NCBI RefSeq assembly: GCF_035046485.1
Contig: NC_085138.1
Span: 93,847,766-93,911,765, forward strand
Reading direction: 5' to 3'
From: Aedes albopictus
Taxonomy: Eukaryota > Arthropoda > Insecta > Diptera > Culicidae
Length of the DNA: 64,000 nt
Under the pieces are notes generated by a model that did not search any database, had not been told where the DNA came from, and saw only the letters and a list, made by a program, of their open reading frames with translations. Below are positions 55,301 to 64,000 of this stretch, piece after piece. The position numbers and the translations under genes were made by a program. The first letter of the stretch is position 1, and the number at the start of each line of letters is the position of its first letter.

Positions 55301-55330
55301 AGTACTTCTTGATTTTCTAATCTATTTGCC
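52301..55330. repeat. Decayed GAATTCC-type satellite
   Basis: The same word set as the 213-bp satellite without a regular period and with many indels; after about 54900 the words switch strand (ttcctgcag, ggattcc). A small hairpin (tgtcccatgtt / aacatgggaca, 54847-54886) interrupts it. Confidence 0.7.
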
Positions 55331-55394
55331 ACAGCAACATTTTTAAGAATGAATAACATTTCAAAACGTATAAAACAGTAGGGACGGTTTTTCA

Positions 55395-56045
55395 CAGCGT
55401 CACCTAGCGGATAAACCTAGAATAAACTATATAGTTCACTACCGGTCAGCTCCTGATGTACTGATAAACTTTGCCGATCATTCTGCTATGTGGTCTGGTT
55501 CATGAGATACAGCAGTGTAGAATTTCGAAGACTCATTAGCGCCACCTAACGCATTAACCTTAATTCAACAAGTTCACTATCGGACAGCTATTGATGTTCT
55601 GATCAACGTTGTCGAAGACGAAATTCTTCTATGTGGTCTAATTCTCATGATGCAGCAGTTTTCTTAGACTCACTAGTACCACCTAGCGGATAAACCTAGA
55701 ATCAACAAGTTCACTATCGGACAGCTCCTGATGTGCTGATCAACCTTGCCAAAAACGAAATACTTCTAGGTGATCTGGTTCATGAGATACAGCAGTTCAG
55801 AATTTCTAAGACTCACTAGCGCAACCTGGCGGATGAATTTAGAATCAACTAGTTCACTATCGGAAAGCTCTTGATGTACTGATCAACTTTGCTGAAGACG
55901 AAATTCTTCTAGGTGGTCTGGTTCTCGAGATACAGCAGCTTAGAATTTCTAAAACTCACTAGCGCTAATTAGCGGATAAACCTAGAATCAACTAGTTCAC
56001 CATTGAATAGCTGTTGATGTTCTGATCAACTTTGCCGAAGGCTTC
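55395..56045 (+). repeat. Tandem repeat, 136-143-bp units, about 4.6 copies
   Basis: The marker cagct-ttgatgt-ctgat recurs at 55447, 55586, 55722, 55865 and 56008. Units contain cacctagcggataaacctag, agttcactatcgga and gatacagcag. Monomers differ by about 10-20 percent by eye. Confidence 0.88.
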
Positions 56046-56320
56046 GCACTCCAGAATTATTTTTGTGGAATTGCTAGAAAACTTCCGGGGGTTCAGGAGG
56101 CGGAGTTTTATCATAGTCGTTTCAAGACATTTCAGGGCGTTTCAGCAGGCTTTAGAGGTGTTCAGAAGATTCTTTAATGGGCTTTCTAGGGCTTTACCCT
56201 TTTAAAGCCGGATTTTTCCCAAGCGTTATTATAGTTTTTACTACGTATTCTACTGTGGTTTTGGTGCTCAACAGCATAGAAAGGGTAGAATATGATGCAG
56301 AATATTTTTTTTTTCTGGAT
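56046..56320. other. Low-complexity G/T-rich stretch
   Basis: Words such as gtttcag, gggcttt and ttcagg repeat irregularly; similar to 57840-58200. No gene. Confidence 0.5.
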
Positions 56321-57640
56321 ATCCTAGTTCATTCAAACTGTTCTTGAGTTTAGATCCTAAAGTCTACGCGTGTAACGGTAGATTATTTTATCATACTGTT
56401 CGCGCACATAAGAGCGTCTGTACTGATCTGTCGGTATCTGATTAATCACTGGAGTTCCGGAAATGATAATCACTGGATAGTATGCGGTCTGTCTGAATGC
56501 TTGGTTTTATTGGTTGGAATAATCGGGTCTGTTTCACACGGAACATATTGGTCTGATTAACTTTACAAGTACTTAGCTGAACATTAACACGGTAACTTGT
56601 AATTATTGGACTGTAACACTTTACAACGGACGCGGGACTTATAGCAAGTACGATTTGGACGGATACTTCGAAACAACTATATTGCTACTATATACTGACA
56701 ATGATACAAGGATTGATACTTGATACTGATTTGGACTAGAACATGGCAGTGGTTAAATACTGTTTGGCTGACCTTTGGTGCATTGTACTGTGTGATGAAT
56801 GCGCTTATGTACATGATCTATTATCGCTGATGGTTACAAGTGCTACATTGTTGCATTTTACTGAGAGTACAGACAAACTTCTCTAATGCGGATCAAAACC
56901 TAACTTTAAGCCTAAACACATACTAAACTATGATTTGTATCAGATCAGTCGGGATCCTAGGTCATCATACCTGTTCTTGAGTTCAGATCCTGAAGTCTAC
57001 GGGTGTAACGTTAGCTTCTTTCATTATACAAAGCTACGTATACTGTATACTATCATGTTCAGTAAGTCTTCTGAAAGTTTGAAATACAGCATTATCAGTC
57101 AGGATATCCTAGGCAATTCAAACTGTTCTTGAATTTAGATTCTAAAGTTCCTGTGGTTTCTCTAAATGACATTTGAGTTTTCAAGGGCTTCACGGATCCC
57201 AGCAGATTATGCAACGCGTTCATTTATGGTGAAAACACGTACAGTTATTCTTGTAGACTTGAAGGACTTCATTATAGAATAGTTTGGACGACTCTGAATC
57301 TACCAAAGGTTTATAATAATATCAGGTAGGCTTCAGATTGGTCCAGTAACAGCGGTTGATTATGCAACATTTCTCAGCTTAACAGATATGGCTACTGTTA
57401 CGAGTGTAGACCTGATGTTCTGAACTCCAAGGTAGTTTGGCTGACCTGGATTATCCATATAGCTTCTATAAATGACATTGTAGGTTTCAAGAGCTTCACG
57501 GATCCCAGCAGATTATGTAGTGCTATTATTTATAGCAAACACCCATAAAATTAGTCCTGTAGTTTTGAAGAATTTTACAACAGGACAGTTTGGAACATCT
57601 AGAACATCCCAGAATATACAAAAAAACCTTTTGGTGTTGT
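56321..57640. repeat. About 150-bp satellite family, mixed orientation, with an insertion
   Basis: Units at 56321-56395 and 56945-57150 are inverted relative to 47031-47425 (tgttcttgag, tagattctaaagt, gtgtaacg). 57180-57640 holds two copies of ttcaag-gcttcacggatccc 307 bp apart, as a dimer. A foreign block at about 56396-56944 (starting tgttcgcgcacataag) has no ORF and no clear ends; it may be a solo LTR or a MITE. Confidence 0.6.
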
Positions 57641-58829
57641 TGACGAAGCTTAAATGAATACATATGAACGTTACCCATATCCAAATTCAGCTTTTAGAAC
57701 AACTGGTATGCCAATTGTTTCGTTTTAATAGAGGACTTAATTTGCAACAACTTTGCCGAAGACAGTATTCTATTTCGTTGAATGTGTGAATTTATACAGC
57801 CGTTTCTATGTTGGGGTCATATATGAGCCTTTCGGCTCCGAAAGGGTTAAGGGGATGGGTTTCAGGGATGCTTCAATGCATTTCAGGAGGTTTCAGAGGG
57901 ACCTACGAAGGCTTCAGTGGCTCTCGGGTGACCTTTACGGGAGTTTCAGGGGGTTTCGAAGGTGTTGCAAAACAATTACTTTGCGTTTCAAGGCGTTTCA
58001 TGTCGCTTAGAAGGGGTTTTAGGGGGCTTGCCACAACCTTTCAGATGAGCTTCACGGAGATTTCAAGCTGGTTTCAGAGACGGTTCAAGGCGCTAAATCA
58101 TTTCATGGTGCTTTAGTAGGTTTTAGAGGGGAGGAGGCTTCACAGGTTTCCAGAGGCGTTACAAAGCGTTCCAGGGGGTTTCAGAGGTTTCATAGGGGTC
58201 CAATAGGACCCAAAACGTTCTAGACTGATTACTCTTGTACATCCAATGAACTAAAAGCATGTATTTAAGTCAAACTCACAAGTTCTGCATGTACATCCGA
58301 TGACTTATGCTCAAGGATGTGTCTAGGGAACTTTAAATAGTACTGAGCATCGACCGCCACTGCACACTGGGCCAGGAACAGAGATTAGCAAGACAAAACC
58401 TCTAGCACATTGGGGTTACGTCCTATCAAGTTGGTGTCTTCGGCAAAGTTGTTGGGTTTTATCTGCGCCTCAAATTGCGCTTGGAATTTAGTTCGTAAAA
58501 CCGCCGCATAGGTGGCGCTGCGTTGCTAACTTTTTTATTTCACATTCTAGAGCTTTGGCGTCTTCGGCAAAGTTGTAGAACAGGCAAAAATATGAAAAGT
58601 TGTCGAAGACACCAAAACTGTAGCTCTTAAAATAACAAAGTTACATTGAATTTTATAAACGAACGAACCGAAAATTTAAGGTTTTATGTCTTTCTCTTGT
58701 TTTTCAGCCTGCATGTTGCCATGGCAACAGAAAACAACAATCGCAGCAGTCGAACAAGATCGTACATTTGAAATTGTGTTTCACTCTTGCAATAATCATG
58801 CGTTTTCAGGAATAATATGTTCATTTGTA
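57641..58829. other. Low-complexity and unassigned sequence
   Basis: 57840-58200 is rich in gtttcaggggg-like words. 58420-58640 has repeated cttcggcaaagttg words in both orientations (58439, 58562, and the inverse tgtcgaagacacc at 58602). No gene is seen; frames at 57753-58116 follow the word repeat. Confidence 0.5.
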
Positions 58830-59208
58830 TTAGTAGTAGAAATTCCTGTTTAATGTATATGAATGTTATATCGCTAGCTGTCGATGTGCACTTTCCTGAT
58901 TTTGCCCGAATTAAACGCATTTTTCGTAGGTGAATTCACTTCTAGTATCTTTTATACTTTTGTTTCATGCATTTTAACATCAAATCATAAACATTATTAA
59001 CAGCAAAACTGAAGAATTTATCAGATAAAAGTTAACAAATTATCCATTCACGGCCTTTGTAGATTGTCAAGATAGCGAACAAAAGGTATATTATTTTAAT
59101 TCACTAATATATTTATTTTATTAAGTATGATTGAAGTAAGCAGCATTAGCATGCGGAATATCGCGGGATTTTATTGAACATAAAACTGTCTCACTTGAAG
59201 TGCAAATT

Positions 59209-59549
59209 TTCGGTAATGCCAATCCGTGTGGTCAAATGATGAAATTCAAATAACTCAACGTACATATGTACAGATGGGTAAATTATTGGTTAAATTGGGA
59301 AAAAATCCACAGCTCAGGTGAGATTTGAACTCACGACCCTTATTCGCTAGACAAGTGCTTTACCAACTAAGCTACCGAGCCAATTAATGACCCAGCAACT
59401 TAGTTATCATAAGGCTCAATTCTTATCTCATCGATCTATATCATCTTCCCCTAAACCGCAAATATAACCATCTCTGTTGTACATATGTACATATGTACGT
59501 TGAGTTATTTGAATTTCATAATTTGACCACACGGATTGGTATTACCGAA
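59209..59549. mobile_element. TIR element carrying a tRNA-like gene (copy 1)
   Basis: The ends ttcggtaatgccaatccgtg and inverse (59530-59549) open TIRs of about 65 bp that include ttgaatttcat and the palindrome gtacatatgtac. AATT at 59205-59208 and 59550-59553 is the apparent TSD. The fold-back right arm supplies the uninterrupted site. The interior holds a cloverleaf-competent tRNA-like sequence on the minus strand. Confidence 0.8.
59310..59381 (-). tRNA. tRNA-like gene, anticodon AGC
   Basis: 72 nt reading GGCTCGG-TA-GCTT...AAGC-A-CTTGT-CTAGCGA-ATAAG-...-GTGAG-TTCAAAT-CTCAC-CTGAGCT-G. The acceptor stem pairs with two G-U wobbles, the D, anticodon (one G-U) and T stems all pair, and T33 is present. 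Box A (TAGCTTAGTTGGTAAAGC) and box B (GTTCAAATCTC) are recognisable. The anticodon AGC would be alanine, but the alanine identity pair G3-U70 is absent (C3-G70). No internal intron. It is inside a transposable element and probably not a normal housekeeping tRNA. Confidence 0.6.
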
Positions 59550-60359
59550 AATTTGTGTAGAGAATAGGATTAATAGATTAAAGAAAAAACAACTAGTTCA
59601 TGCATGGAGTCAATTTAGTTATTGTAGTAGCCAATAAATTAAAAATCATAGGAGACCTGCGTAGGAAAATTTTATAATAAAATGAGTCTTAACAGTGAAT
59701 TTGGAGAGACAAGTCGAAAAAAACAAAACCTCTCATTAATTACCAGATCTACAAGAAAATCCCTTTGCCTCGTGTGGTTCCCATTATCTGCCCGTTTATC
59801 GTCAAAATCATCGTTCAAGTGTCTGGTCCTCGTCCCGATTCATCTGGTGGTGGAGCAAATCCTGTCCCTGTTCGTTGCGACCCTGCCAGGTATCTGTTCC
59901 TGTCGATCAAGCCTGATATCATTAGCATTGTCCAGTGAAAATTGAACAATTGATTGATCGTTTAAACAGTGTTCTCGATTTGATGTATCCATATATTTTT
60001 TTTTTTTCGACTTGTCTCTCTAAATTCACTGTTAAGACTCATTTTATTATAAAATTTTCCTACGCAGGTCTCCTATGATTTTTAATTTATTGGCTACTAC
60101 GATAACTAAATTGACTCCATGCATGAACTAGTTGTTTTTTCTTTAATCTATTAATCCTATTCTCTACAATTTGCACTTCAAGTGAGTCGTTTTCGAGCAT
60201 CTACCTCTACGTAGTTATTCGTCGTATCAAATAGAATGCGAACGACGCGTTTGATCGCCTTCCAGGTAGCATTGTTCTTCCTCTACAAGTGGTTGAGGAA
60301 GCGTTGCCTGTACGATAGGCAAACAGTTTCAAACAATAAACAAATCGCTTTCGCTCTTC

Positions 60360-60615
60360 GTACATATGTACAACAGAGATGGTTATATTTGCGGTTTAGG
60401 GGAAGATGATATAGATCGATGAGATTAGAATTGAACCTTATGACACCTAAGTTGCCGGGTCATTAATTGGCACGGTAGCTTAGTTGGTAAAGCACTTGTC
60501 TAGCGAATAAGGGTCGTGAGTTCAAATATCACCTGAGCTGTGGATTTTTTTCCCAATTTAACCAATAATTTACCCATCTGTACATATGTACGTTGCGTTA
60601 TTTGAATTTCATAAT
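60360..60615. mobile_element. TIR element carrying a tRNA-like gene (copy 2, truncated)
   Basis: The same core as 59258-59500 in opposite orientation, bounded by gtacatatgtac at 60360-60371 and 60580-60591. The right outer TIR survives only as gttgcgttatttgaatttca to 60615; the left outer TIR is missing. Confidence 0.75.
60469..60540 (+). tRNA. tRNA-like sequence, anticodon AGC, degenerate
   Basis: A copy of the 59310-59381 sequence with an acceptor mismatch (GGCACGG against CTGAGCT) and a disrupted T-stem pair (ATCAC). Boxes A and B are largely kept. Likely a pseudo-tRNA within the mobile repeat. Confidence 0.5.
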
Positions 60616-60935
60616 AAAACTGTCGATGAAGTGATATGAAAATTAAAATCAATTGCCCCGCGATGGTGAAATGTTTTAAAAGATGCTCATGAAATTTCTC
60701 AGCAAACGCATTACGCTTGATATAATAATTAGTGTGTAAGTGTCATAAGTAATCTCACGCTCCCAAATTCATCCTATTTGAAAACAAGCAATTACGGCGC
60801 CGTTTGATTCCGTTTTTTTTTGTTTTTTTTTGTGCTCACTTCTAACAAAAATACAAAAAAATAAGAAACAAAACAAACAACGCTTCAAACCCGTGATCGT
60901 CGCAAAATGAAAATGGGAGCCATATGCTTAAAAAG
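60616..60935. other. Unassigned sequence within the large inverted repeat
   Basis: No gene or repeat recognised; poly(T)-rich near 60810-60835. Confidence 0.4.
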
Positions 60936-61472
60936 GGTACGAATACTCTATTAGTGAAATAAAAAATCTACCTTTAGCCATTCTGCTATTTTGAAATCCC
61001 ACAAAAACTGTAAAATTGATAATTCGAAAACTTTTATCTGACAAATCTTTTAGATTGTCTGTTGCAGTTGATATTGTTTCAGATTTGACGTGAAAACGGA
61101 TAAAACAAAGGTAAAGTTGAGACTCATATAAGACGCTGTCAACCATTTTACGCCAACCACAATATCTCAGCTACCTTATATCCGATTCATTTTATTTTTT
61201 TTAATTCGTTTTTGCTCAAATTAGGCTCCTTTTTAGACCTATCAAATACTGAAAATAAACTTATTTGGATGCACGGCAATCTGGAATTTGCGGTGGACGT
61301 AAAGTGAGTGGCAGCGTCTTGTAGCAGTCCCGAATGTTTAAAAAGATTCAAGAAGTTAATTAACTCACCTACATGTGTTTCATTCAGGCAAAATCAGGAA
61401 GGTGCAGATTACGCTATATCACTCATATACACTAAAACAGGAATTTCTACTACTAATACCTAGACATGGTTC

Positions 61473-61649
61473 TACCCCATTACCCCGAATGCCACTACCC
61501 CGAACGCCATTACCCCGAACGCCACTACCCCGAAAGCCATTACCCCGAATAGGCCATTACCCCGAAAGCCGTTACCCCGAATGGGCCATTACCCCGAACG
61601 CCACTACCCCGAATGGGCCACTACCCCGAACGCCATTACCCCGAAAGCA
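61473..61649 (+). repeat. Minisatellite, 15-bp unit ATTACCCCGAACGCC
   Basis: About 11-12 copies of (c)cattaccccgaacg with variants (actacccc, gaatgggcc 3-bp longer). The unit length, a multiple of three, keeps a frame PLPRTPLPR open, which is not evidence of a gene. Confidence 0.95.
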
Positions 61650-62331
61650 TATTTTTAGATGGGTTATTCTGCTGATGGGTATTTTATATTTTTATTAATT
61701 TATTAACATTACTGACATCTTTAATACCAGAAGATATCATTGTAAAGAATAACCTTAAAACAAAATAATGGAATAATACGTATTAGAGATGATCTTGTAT
61801 GAAATAGAGCTGTCAGCAAAGGTCCTTCAAATACTGGCTATCGATATTGGCTCATTAGGCTGAAAAGACATTTGGCCAAAGTATCACTAATAAGTCTAAT
61901 GATCATTAGGCGAGATCGAATAATACAAATTGCAAAATAGGCCCGGAAAGAACATTTTATAGTTAGAAAAACAAAAAATACTTTAAGGAGGAATAGACGA
62001 TAGAGGACGAGGAATAGAAACTCAATAACAGTGTAACTTAAAAAAAATATCTTAAATGTGAAAAAAAATGTGATTGATAGGTTGGCCGTCAATAAAGTCT
62101 GCAAGGATATAACTAGAAAGAACAGCATATAAATTAAAGAAGGGCAAATCTCCTATGGGAACATTCATAAACTACGTAGACCGAATTTTGGTCACCTGGG
62201 TCCTCTCCCCCTCCTCATCGTAGAATTTTAAAAGACAATTACACCGTCTTCGGCCAGAGGCCGCACAGGCTGTACATTACTAACATTAGACAATGGACAA
62301 CACGTATAACACTCAGTGTCCCGGTGGAGTA

Positions 62332-62456
62332 CAGTGACCCCATACCGATGAATCACCTTAATTTTTGTACACTATTTATGAATCACCATGTTGATCAAAT
62401 GGAGTGATCCATAAACTGTGGTCATTTTTGCCGATTCATAAATTTTGGGGTCACTG
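62332..62456. mobile_element. 125-bp TA-flanked MITE
   Basis: CAGTGACCCCA at 62332 and its inverse TGGGGTCACTG ending at 62456, with TA at 62330-62331 and 62457-62458. The arms also share gattcat-like words. Confidence 0.8.
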
Positions 62457-62465
62457 TATTTTCTG

Positions 62466-62575
62466 TTTTGACGAAAAGTTTTCCTCGACCGGAGCGGGAA
62501 TCGAACCCACACTCCGAGGCATGCGAGATACCTAAACGACTAACGCCGCTAACCGCTCGGCCACGAAGTCCACGA
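62466..62575 (-). mobile_element. tRNA-derived SINE (Ser/Leu-like head)
   Basis: The minus strand reads GACTTCGTGGCCGAGCGGTT (box A region) and, after a long variable segment, GTGGGTTCGATTCCCGC (T arm, box B), then CTCCGGTCGAGGAAAACTTT. The acceptor ends do not pair beyond three bases, so this is a SINE head or pseudo-tRNA rather than a tRNA gene. Confidence 0.7.
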
Positions 62576-64000
62576 TTTGTTCATACAAAAATTTGTAAAT
62601 TTGTATAGAGCCTAGAATTTGGATAGACCCTCTCCTACTTACATAGTTTATGCACGGCCCCTATACTTAAATCTGCAAAGGGCAACATGGCAACCAAACA
62701 ACTCTGTAACAATATAAGTCGAAAGAACAGCCCAACTTTAAAAGAAGGAAAAACACCAGATGGAATTAATAGAGATATGTCGCCAATCAACCCGGTAACG
62801 ACGTAACTAGAAAGAACAGCCTATAAATTAAAGAAGGGCAAATCTCATACACAGTAAGCAGCTTTCACTCCCAGTAAACTATATAAGTGCAGCTAGAAGA
62901 ACAGCCTTTCATGAAAAGAAAAGTTACAGTTTAGTCGCCAGAAAAAAAAAAAATAGTTAATTTGGTCCAACAATGCTGGATCTGCTGGACCTTGCTAAGT
63001 GAACTGAACTGAATATCTAAAATCCAGTCCAGTACTACAATCTTGAAAAAAAATATTCAGAAAACAATTTTAGGGCTTGATGTTCTGGAAACTCAAAAGA
63101 AAATCAAAAGAAATCTAGTTGCCAGTTTGGCCGCAAGTCAGTTCTGAAAAATTTTACTTGAAAGAACAGCCTATTATTCAAAGAAGAACAAATCCGCTAT
63201 GGAGTTAGTTATTCGTCTGCAAATAAACTACGTAACACCATAGACTAATTTCAAGACCTCGATGTACCAAAGAAAACCATTAAATTTTCTGTGTCCAGTC
63301 CGGTACCCAATAAATATTCATTACCGTGTAATTTTTCCGTGTAAATTGCCTTTTGTGTGAATTATATTTAGCGTGTTACACCGATCTGACAGCTCTGACA
63401 GTAAGGTACTAAACATAAATTACGTAAAGTGGGTACCGAGGATTGCTCACAATCTGCGAACTTGACTGCGGAAAAAATCGCGACCATGACACCGCTGGTA
63501 ACACTCAAACTCGAAAGAGCAGCATCTGATGAAAAAAAGGAAACATTTGTATAAAGAAACTAACAGTTTGGCTACCAAACAACTCTGCAACAGTTCACGG
63601 TTGGAAACTGCAAACTCAAAAGAACAGCCTATTTTTAAAAGAAGGCAAATATTCGAAGAAGTGTAGTTTGATAACCAGCACAATCGTTTGCCACCAGTTT
63701 ACAATCGTGCTTGAGGCCAACCAACTTTTAAAAGAAGGGAAAATGTCAGTTTCAAATACTTGTAGATTTAAAGCCATAGCTATACGTTCAAAAGAGCAGC
63801 TAGTTTAAAATATTGAAAATTTGTCTTTACTTGTCTTCTTAATTTCATTGCGTTTGCTGCTTTCGTTTTCACGAACCTTACTTTTGCATGAAGCACAATA
63901 TACGGAAACCTAAGGGAAACGGAACCTATCTTAAACAATGTGCTCCCATTGTCATGCTATCTACAACGAAGTAAATAAGAGCTATTTGATTTGTGTTTTA

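Larger units (their letters stand above)
59190..60186. repeat. Fold-back with near-perfect arms, split by the tRNA-bearing element
   Basis: The left arm is 59190-59208 plus 59555-59723; the right arm is 60000-60186 in reverse. The arms share agtgaatttggagagacaag and cctgcgtaggaaaatttta. The loop of about 276 bp (59724-59999) has only a short open frame. Confidence 0.85.
58830..61465. repeat. Large inverted repeat (2.6 kb apart-to-apart)
   Basis: 58830-58945 is the inverse of 61360-61465 (shared gcaaaatcaggaa-gtgca and aggaatttctactactaata). A second stretch, 59000-59110, is the inverse of about 60940-61060 (cagataaaagtt, tttcactaata-like). Identity is about 65-85 percent by eye. It looks like the two long arms of an old fold-back transposon whose middle holds younger insertions. 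Confidence 0.7.
62157..62661. mobile_element. MITE with GTGCATAAACTA-type ends, containing nested insertions
   Basis: The left end gggaacattcataaactacg (62157) and right end inverse ggggccgtgcataaactatg (62661) form an imperfect TIR of about 25 bp. TA dinucleotides flank both ends. The interior holds a 125-bp MITE and a tRNA-derived SINE, so its own length was shorter. Confidence 0.6.
61950..63850 (+). repeat. Degenerate satellite, about 80-105-bp units
   Basis: Copies of (aa)agaacagcctat-aattaaagaagggcaaat occur near 62119, 62722, 62815, 62895, 63161, 63513, 63618 and 63795. Intervening text contains ttggccgccaat and aactctgcaac words. It is interrupted by the MITE nest 62157-62661 and by a block at 63235-63430 that includes the dispersed repeat 63238-63312 (shared with 19149-19245). 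No gene. Confidence 0.7.

Noticed and set aside
56396..56944. Solo LTR starting tgttcgcgc
   Set aside because: No matching 3' CA end with a target-site duplication could be found, so it is left as an unclassified insertion.
59310..59381. Genuine housekeeping tRNA-Ala
   Set aside because: It lacks the G3-U70 identity pair and lies inside a repeated TIR element with a degenerate sister copy.
61375..61698. Pro/Arg-rich protein gene (PLPRTP repeats)
   Set aside because: It is a direct translation of the 15-bp minisatellite; no conserved flanking sequence.
1..64000. CRISPR arrays, operons, bacterial ribosome-binding sites
   Set aside because: The window is eukaryotic; tandem repeats here lack unique spacers between short identical repeats.

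Overview
The window is eukaryotic and looks like repeat-dense, non-genic DNA from a culicine mosquito, most likely Aedes. The evidence is a tRNA-derived SINE of the Feilai type, an RTE-type LINE of about 3.2 kb, a LOA/Jockey-like LINE, BEL/Pao and Ty3/gypsy retroelements, and many TA- and 8-bp-duplicating MITEs. No complete host protein-coding gene is visible. Host-like pieces are a broken histone H2B copy (19.9-20.3 kb), two candidate untranslated first exons ending in good splice donors (24.3-25.05 kb and 47.9-48.33 kb), and tRNA-like genes carried inside mobile repeats.

Layout. 0-4.3 kb: fold-back elements, a degenerate GAATTCC-type satellite and a 1.37-kb TIR element (1939-3309) with a smaller MITE nested in it. 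4.3-16.0 kb: a three-level nest. A fold-back repeat (about 4285-16017) holds an RTE-like LINE (4441-15443, 12-bp TSD). The LINE in turn holds an intact BEL/Pao-type retroelement (6488-13483, 5-bp TSD) and a TA-flanked MITE (14354-15143). The BEL element encodes an uninterrupted 2030-residue PHD-gag-protease-RT-RNaseH-integrase polyprotein. Its ends are a perfect 29-bp terminal INVERTED repeat, and I can find no direct LTRs. This is the most unusual item in the window. 16-25 kb: a hAT-like MITE, a short TTAGG run, a Feilai fragment, the H2B pseudogene, a 152-bp tandem array running into a 500-N gap, and a long hairpin.

25.3-41.3 kb: a decayed minus-strand LOA/Jockey-like LINE is split by a full-length Ty3/gypsy element (26563-37862, minus strand, two apparently identical 1289-bp LTRs, 4-bp TSD). 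The same LINE carries a Feilai SINE with a 15-bp TSD, and a second decayed LINE copy follows. The gypsy pol is open. Its 5' leader and gag are scrambled by about 2.4 kb of inverted and duplicated self-sequence plus foreign LTR/primer-binding-site pieces, as expected from template switching. 42.0-46.2 kb: a DNA transposon remnant with about 0.5-kb TIRs, containing three MITEs, a 1.05-kb retroposon and a degenerate Cys-rich ORF. 47-58 kb: a satellite field with about 150-bp repeats, a 213-bp satellite with a duplicated five-monomer higher-order unit, its decayed relatives, and an approximately 140-bp satellite. 58.8-61.5 kb: a large inverted repeat enclosing another fold-back and two copies of a TIR element that carries a tRNA-shaped sequence. 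61.5-64 kb: a 15-bp minisatellite and a degenerate satellite of about 90-105 bp with nested MITEs and a second tRNA-derived SINE.

There are no operons, CRISPR arrays or prokaryotic features. The coding capacity that remains open is transposon-encoded. All classifications come from reading the sequence; no database search was run.
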